DNA from: a virus
Direction: 5' to 3' (one strand)
DNA length: 26,411 nt
IMG/VR virus record: IMGVR_UViG_3300046001_003075
Span: 1-26,411 of that record
The stretch's first letter is position 1, and every line of letters begins with the position of its first letter. The notes beneath the pieces were generated by a model, which worked only from the letters and a program-made list of their open reading frames with translations, searched no databases and was not told the DNA's origin. Shown in pieces: positions 22,942 through 26,411 of this stretch. The position numbers and the translations under genes were made by a program.

Positions 22942-23860
22942 TTCAGAACAGTTCCACGTCCATCACGGCGATTGCATTCCGCACATGCTGGAAGACATGC
23001 CTGAAAACTCTGTCGACTTTGCTGTGTTTTCTCCGCCATTCCCTAGCCTGTATGCTTACAGTGACGCAGAAGGCGACATTGGAAACGTTGACTCAATGGG
23101 CATGGAAGCGGCGGTTCATCTGTCGTTCATGTTCAACGGGCTGATGCGAGTCCTGAAGCCGGGACGGGCCGCAATCGTCCACGTCTGCCAGATTCCACGA
23201 ATGAAGCGATCAGGCGGCGTTGGCCTGTGCGACTTTCGAGGAACCAACATTCGGCTCGGTGAGCGTGCTGGCCTTGTCTACGAATACGACTGGAGTGTTC
23301 GCAAGAATCCACAATCACAGGCTATTCGAACGCGATCACGAGAGCTTCAGTTTTCTGGACTGGAAAGCGATCGTTCAAAGCAACGCGGCACGCTTCAAGA
23401 CTACTTGATCAAGTTTCGCAAGCCAGGCGAGAACGCAACGCCAATCGACGCCAAAGGTCAGGTCAGCCGAAACGATTGGATTGCATGGGCTGAAGGCTGC
23501 TGGGATGACGTGCATGAAACCGATACTCTGAACACGGCGGCCGCGAAGTCCGACGACGACACGAGGCACATTTGCCCGTTGCAGCTTGAAGTGATTCGCC
23601 GATGTGTTTTGTTGTACTCGAATCCAGGTGAGATCGTTTTCAGTCCGTTTGCTGGCATCGGATCGGAAGGATTCGTTTCGCTTGGAGGAACATCGCCAAA
23701 GACAAAACGGGCCATCTACGACAAGCGGCGTTTTTATGGATGTGAACTGAAGACCGAGTATCACAAGCAGGCATTAAAGAATCTTGATCTGGCAACACGT
23801 CAGCATTCTGCGGTGCATCAGTCGAGTTTGTTTTCAGAACTTGAGGAGGCCGCAACATGA
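22925..23860 (+). CDS. DNA methyltransferase, SPPF type
   Basis: This is a 311-residue protein with the catalytic motif IV SPPF at residues 36-39 and the SAM-binding motif I FAGIGS at about 242-247, an order (IV before I) typical of the beta class. SPPF favours N4-cytosine methylation, but N6-adenine cannot be excluded. The target sequence is unknown. AGGAG (22914-22918) precedes ATG 22925. No restriction endonuclease partner is adjacent, so it is best read as an orphan methylase protecting phage DNA or marking replication, perhaps working with the overlapping helicase. Confidence 0.85.
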   Translation: MHVFDDSEQFHVHHGDCIPHMLEDMPENSVDFAVFSPPFPSLYAYSDAEGDIGNVDSMGMEAAVHLSFMFNGLMRVLKPGRAAIVHVCQIPRMKRSGGVGLCDFRGTNIRLGERAGLVYEYDWSVRKNPQSQAIRTRSRELQFSGLESDRSKQRGTLQDYLIKFRKPGENATPIDAKGQVSRNDWIAWAEGCWDDVHETDTLNTAAAKSDDDTRHICPLQLEVIRRCVLLYSNPGEIVFSPFAGIGSEGFVSLGGTSPKTKRAIYDKRRFYGCELKTEYHKQALKNLDLATRQHSAVHQSSLFSELEEAAT

Positions 23861-24186
23861 CGCAACTTACCCTCGGTTTCGACGCCCCCGCAAATATCTC
23901 CCGCAAATCAGACCCAATAACCAGCCAGAAATCAGCAGTCGAAACAGAGCTGCGAATTAACACGCTACAGAGCTTTGTTTTGCAAGCCATTAAGGACGCA
24001 CCAAAGCCAATCACGGCAAACGAAGCGGCACGCGAAGCGGCAAAGCAATACGTCGCGAACATCGAAACGTTTCGCAAGCGTGTGCGTGAACTGGTCCGGA
24101 TGGATCTCGTAAAAGAATGCGAGGATCGCAAGTGCGAAGTCACTGGCAAATCAGCGATGACATTCACAGCAAAGGGGCAGGCATGA
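23857..24186 (+). CDS. winged-helix-like DNA-binding protein
   Basis: This is a 109-residue protein. After a polar N-terminus (to about 28), residues 35-105 have the helix-helix-helix-wing pattern of a winged helix (LQSFVLQAIKDAPKPITANEA, then FRKRVRELVRMDLVKEC). It is probably a transcription or replication regulator. It is coupled by ATGA overlaps at both ends to the methyltransferase and the zinc-finger protein. Confidence 0.6.
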   Translation: MTQLTLGFDAPANISRKSDPITSQKSAVETELRINTLQSFVLQAIKDAPKPITANEAAREAAKQYVANIETFRKRVRELVRMDLVKECEDRKCEVTGKSAMTFTAKGQA

Positions 24187-24485
24187 CAGCAAACATTGGG
24201 CGACCACAAAAGCGAACGCCACCGATCCCGCCAGCAGGCTCGCGGCTGACCGTAATCCGCTATATGTTTACAGTCTCGCAATGGGACAACGCAGGCGGGT
24301 ATCAGGTTTGGCGTTGTCGATGCTCGTGCGGAGAAATTGTTGACACCCATCGTTCACGCATTCAGAGTGGCGGAACGAAATCATGCGGCTGCCTGCGTCG
24401 TGAGATGGCTCGGGAGCGAATCAAAAAAGCTCAGGATGCTCATGTCGAGGCGGCAAAGCAAAGGAGACTGGCAAATGCTAAATGA
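24183..24485 (+). CDS. small zinc-finger-like protein
   Basis: This is a 100-residue protein with the cysteine pattern CRCSCG near residue 40 and SCGCL near 69-73. The arrangement is common in phage proteins related to the N-terminal part of AP2/HNH homing proteins, and zinc binding is likely. No nuclease motif is present, so it may be a DNA-binding accessory protein or a remnant of a homing nuclease. ATG 24183 is in an ATGA overlap. The C-terminus is basic and helical. Confidence 0.6.
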   Translation: MTANIGRPQKRTPPIPPAGSRLTVIRYMFTVSQWDNAGGYQVWRCRCSCGEIVDTHRSRIQSGGTKSCGCLRREMARERIKKAQDAHVEAAKQRRLANAK

Positions 24486-24615
24486 AATTATCGCAACAGT
24501 TCTCTTGATGGTCTTGGCATGGTTTGCGGCTGGATCAGTTGAGCTGACGGAAGAACGGACAGAGCGGCGACGGGTGCAAAAGCAGATCCGTGAGAAGTAC
24601 GGAAGGACGTATTGA
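24475..24615 (+). CDS. small single-pass membrane protein
   Basis: This is a 46-residue protein with one membrane segment at about residues 5-22 (IIATVLLMVLAWFAAGSV) and a strongly charged cytosolic tail. AAGGAG (24461-24466) lies 8 nt before ATG 24475, so translation is likely. It overlaps the zinc-finger gene by 11 nt and lies directly before the structured region. The function is unknown. Confidence 0.6.
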   Translation: MLNEIIATVLLMVLAWFAAGSVELTEERTERRRVQKQIREKYGRTY

Positions 24616-24920
24616 ACCACAGCGACTCGTCAGAAAGGTCGCACATGTAAGGACGTCGATGCTGTGGCAGGGCGTCCGAAATCACTAACCGGCGAGAGCA
24701 ATGGCTCACCGGATTAAATCGGAACGGGCAGATCGTTTCTGTCCGGCCCGCTGTCAACGGCGGCGGGCGAATCTCCCTCAGAGCCTGACCGATTGGAGAA
24801 GACGCCAACGGTTGGCCCCCGCAAGCCATTATGGCTGGTCAGGCTCTGAATTTGTACTCCTGCGGACGGCTTGCCAGCGGTGGCGTGGTCAACAGTTCGT
24901 CGAAGCCGTTCGCAGGTTTT
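24616..24920 (+). ncRNA. densely structured non-coding RNA candidate
   Basis: About 300 nt without a gene fold into successive helices. They are CCACAGC/GCTGTGG (24617-24623, 24661-24667); CCGG..GAGC/GCTC..CCGG (24689-24712); GGGCAGA/TCTGTCC (24726-24744); GCCCGC/GCGGGC (24746-24768); and a perfect 12-bp stem CAGAGCCTGACC/GGTCAGGCTCTG (24779-24790, 24837-24848). The 12-bp stem encloses two further hairpins (24804-24816 and 24824-24836), making a three-way junction. The last helix is an intrinsic terminator (24859-24920). No known RNA family is recognised. It may be a free RNA or the leader of csrA. Confidence 0.6.
24859..24920 (+). terminator. intrinsic terminator upstream of csrA
   Basis: CCTGCGGACGGCTT (24859-24872) pairs over 14 bp with AAGCCGTTCGCAGG (24903-24916, one G-U pair), followed by TTTT (24917-24920). 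A small inner hairpin GCCA/TGGC lies in the loop. It lies 26 nt before the csrA ATG and could attenuate csrA. Confidence 0.7.
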
Positions 24921-24946
24921 CATTAACTAATCAGACGGAACGAATC

Positions 24947-25126
24947 ATGCTAGTGCTTAGCCGGAAAACTGAAGAAGACATCCTGATCGGTGATTCAATT
25001 GTTGTGAAGATAATCGAGATACGAGGCGACAAAGTTCGCCTTGGAATCGAAGCCCAAAAAGATGTTTCCGTTCATCGCAGGGAAGTTTCGGAGGCGATTG
25101 CGAGAGATGGCAAAAAGAAAATCTAA
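24947..25126 (+). CDS. csrA: CsrA-type RNA-binding translational regulator
   Basis: This 59-residue protein is a clear CsrA. CsrA dimers bind GGA motifs in mRNA leaders and block or alter translation. The sequence begins MLVLSRK and contains [18 protein letters not shown] and VSVHRREV. The RNA-binding residues L4, R6 and R44 are present, so it should be functional. ATG 24947 has GGA (24936-24938) in the ribosome-binding position, which is also a potential CsrA site for autoregulation. It lies next to a structured RNA. A carried CsrA could redirect host translation during infection. The 3' end overlaps the next gene by 20 nt. Confidence 0.92.
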   Translation: MLVLSRKTEEDILIGDSIVVKIIEIRGDKVRLGIEAQKDVSVHRREVSEAIARDGKKKI

Positions 25127-25343
25127 GCGGCTACACGCTCCAACAGGCCACAAGCCAATGACCAGAGATCCATCATTGGAAGAGATTTGGGGCACGGAAA
25201 CAACAATGGGGCTGGCGGAATCAATCCGCATGGAACGGCCCGATCTTCTGCAGAACAAAGGATTGCATCGGCCTTCACAGATTCGTGAGTGTTCGACGCG
25301 AATGCTTCCGAGTGGCAGCGGCTTATTGAGGGGGCAGGGATGA
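25107..25343 (+). CDS. hypothetical small protein
   Basis: This is a 78-residue protein, unrecognised. It has a Lys/Arg-rich N-terminus (residues 1-18) and a short acidic helix ([20 protein letters not shown]), then no clear domain. It overlaps csrA by 20 nt and the next frame in ATGA. A weak ribosome binding site and small size keep the confidence moderate. Confidence 0.45.
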   Translation: MAKRKSKRLHAPTGHKPMTRDPSLEEIWGTETTMGLAESIRMERPDLLQNKGLHRPSQIRECSTRMLPSGSGLLRGQG

Positions 25344-25692
25344 GCCGCAAAGCAAAGACTGACAGAGTCCCGAGAACTCGCGCCGGTGGCGAGTGGACTG
25401 AAGCCGCGTTCTGGGGATCCCACGTCGCTGGCCTCCGTTAGTTAGGCACGCACTGAATGTTGTGAAGCGTAAAAGCCAGAGCGACAACAAGCGGCTGAAG
25501 TGGGAATTCCAATGCGAGCGATGCGAAGGATGGTTCGCACGCAAGGACGTTGAAGTCGATCACATCGAGCCATGTGGCTCACTGAAATCATTTGCCGATT
25601 TGAGCGTGTTCGCCGATCGGCTGTTCTGCGAATCGGATGGGTTGAGAGTGTTGTGTTCTGAGTGTCATTTAGAGCGGAGAAAAGAGCAGTGA
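25340..25692 (+). pseudogene. HNH endonuclease gene broken by frame disruption
   Basis: Two frames together match a common phage HNH protein. Frame 1 (25340-25441) gives the N-terminus, with TRAGGEWTEAAFWG, then stops. The next part is in another frame: from about 25420 it reads RRWPPLVRHALNVVKRKSQS, and from GTG 25462 it continues with CERC, VDHIEPCG and LCSECH, the zinc and HNH motifs. In related proteins about 11 residues separate the FWG-like and RW-like positions. Here only about 8 nt separate them, fitting a roughly 25-nt deletion. The C-terminal 76 residues could still be made from GTG 25462. The 3' end overlaps the next gene by 4 nt. Confidence 0.65.
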
Positions 25693-26411
25693 AGATCTTG
25701 AAAGGAAAACAGGGCGGACCACGTCGCGTTCTGTTTCATGGGACGAACTTTATCGGAAAGACAACTTTTGCCTCGCAGGCATTTGGTGGGGCACTGTTGG
25801 CGAATCTCGAAGACGATCGAGACGTTGACATGGATAAGACTCCCCCGATTCGAACGTGGGATGAGTGGCAGGAATTTTGGTTGCATTGCGACACGACGGC
25901 GGCAAAAGGTGAATTCCCTTATCGCTGGATTGCCATCGACACAATCGACGCTTTGCAGCGGATCATTGAAAAGCAGATCTGCAAAGAAAAAAACGTCGAA
26001 TCGATGGCAGACGATAAATTCAGCTATGGCAAGGGCAACAAGTTTATTGAGGCCATGTGGGACAAGATCAAGTTTCAATTGGACTGGCTGCACACTGAAC
26101 GCGGGCTGGGAATCATCCTGCTGGCACACAGCGAAGCCGTGAAGATCACTCCGCCGGATGCGCCGTCCTACGAGCGGTGGGAACCGTCCGTCTGTGAGTT
26201 CGCTCGTGATCTGCTTTGCGATTGGTGTCAGGAAGTTTTCTTTGGATCGTTCCGAACTTACGCAGTCAAAGAAGACACCGGATTTAACCGCACTCGAAAC
26301 ATCGCGGCGGGTGGCAGCGAGCGTTTTGTCAGGACGCAGCCAACGGCGGGAGTCCGTGCCAAGAACCGTTTGAACATGCCGGAAGAAATGGTTGAGTTTT
26401 CGTTCGAGAAG
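25689..26411 (+). CDS. Sak4-like phage ATPase, partial
   Basis: The open frame from GTG 25689 runs off the window after 241 codons. Walker A is GTNFIGKTT at residues 18-26 and Walker B is WIAIDTID near 81-87 (D84). LLAHSEAV near residue 146 is a likely sensor segment. The pattern is that of phage nucleotide-binding proteins of the AAA_24/Sak4 type, RecA-like ATPases used in single-strand annealing recombination and replication. The GTG overlaps the preceding stop in GTGA. The C-terminus lies outside the window. Confidence 0.8.
   Translation, partial: MKILKGKQGGPRRVLFHGTNFIGKTTFASQAFGGALLANLEDDRDVDMDKTPPIRTWDEWQEFWLHCDTTAAKGEFPYRWIAIDTIDALQRIIEKQICKEKNVESMADDKFSYGKGNKFIEAMWDKIKFQLDWLHTERGLGIILLAHSEAVKITPPDAPSYERWEPSVCEFARDLLCDWCQEVFFGSFRTYAVKEDTGFNRTRNIAAGGSERFVRTQPTAGVRAKNRLNMPEEMVEFSFEK

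Noticed and set aside
23640-24350. Reverse-strand open frame of 236 codons
   Set aside because: It lies antisense to the methyltransferase, winged-helix and zinc-finger genes, all with better composition and coupled starts.
24616-24920. Known large RNAs (tmRNA, RNase P, group I/II intron)
   Set aside because: None of the conserved core sequences of these families is visible, and the flanking genes are not interrupted.
1-26411. tRNA genes, CRISPR arrays, insertion sequences, integrase or attachment sites
   Set aside because: No cloverleaf, regular direct-repeat array, transposase, recombinase or duplicated att-like core was seen by eye. A tRNA scan would be decisive for short RNAs.

Overview
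The window reads as one arm of a tailed double-stranded DNA phage or prophage of the siphovirus type. Every gene I can support is on the + strand, tightly packed, with many ATGA/TGATG stop-start overlaps. G+C content looks moderate. No host marker gene is present. The cysteine-rich tail proteins and the sulfatase-modifying-factor (FGE/SUMF1) domain fit a planctomycete or similar aquatic host, but that is a weak inference.

Positions 1-12478 form a lambda-like late operon: putative small terminase, large terminase, a small zinc-ribbon protein, a gpW-like connector, portal, a fused prohead protease/major capsid protein, a DUF2190-like decoration protein, head-tail and tail completion proteins, tail tube, two tail-assembly chaperone frames and the tape measure. 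The two chaperone frames are joined by a textbook programmed -1 frameshift site: slippery A AAA AAC, a 6-nt spacer and a long stem.

Positions 12480-18564 hold the distal tail and surface-modification part. There are four tail-tip candidates, the last a cysteine-rich protein with an FGE/C-type-lectin-like domain inserted into it. A tiny membrane protein, two glycosyltransferase-like proteins and a SAM methyltransferase follow. The section ends in a large hairpin.

Positions 18565-21146 carry a ParB-like protein and a coiled-coil partner. They are preceded by a sigma70-like promoter and a structured leader RNA whose first hairpin loop is complementary to the loop of a downstream terminator hairpin. 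A 548-nt gene-poor stretch follows, with a 13-bp inverted repeat and GATATC-centred dyads overlapping a second promoter.

Positions 21147 to the end look like the DNA-metabolism and regulatory arm: an HTH-like and a ribbon-helix-helix mini-protein, a SNF2-like helicase beside a DNA methyltransferase, a winged-helix-like protein, a zinc-finger protein and a mini membrane protein. Then come about 300 nt of dense hairpins ending in an intrinsic terminator, an apparently intact CsrA, a short unknown protein, an HNH endonuclease gene broken by a frame disruption, and a Sak4-like ATPase that runs off the window. The most novel-looking elements are the structured RNA next to phage csrA, the kissing-loop leader before the ParB-like gene, and the FGE-domain insertion in the tail-tip protein. 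No integrase, lysis cassette, tRNA, CRISPR array or IS element is visible.
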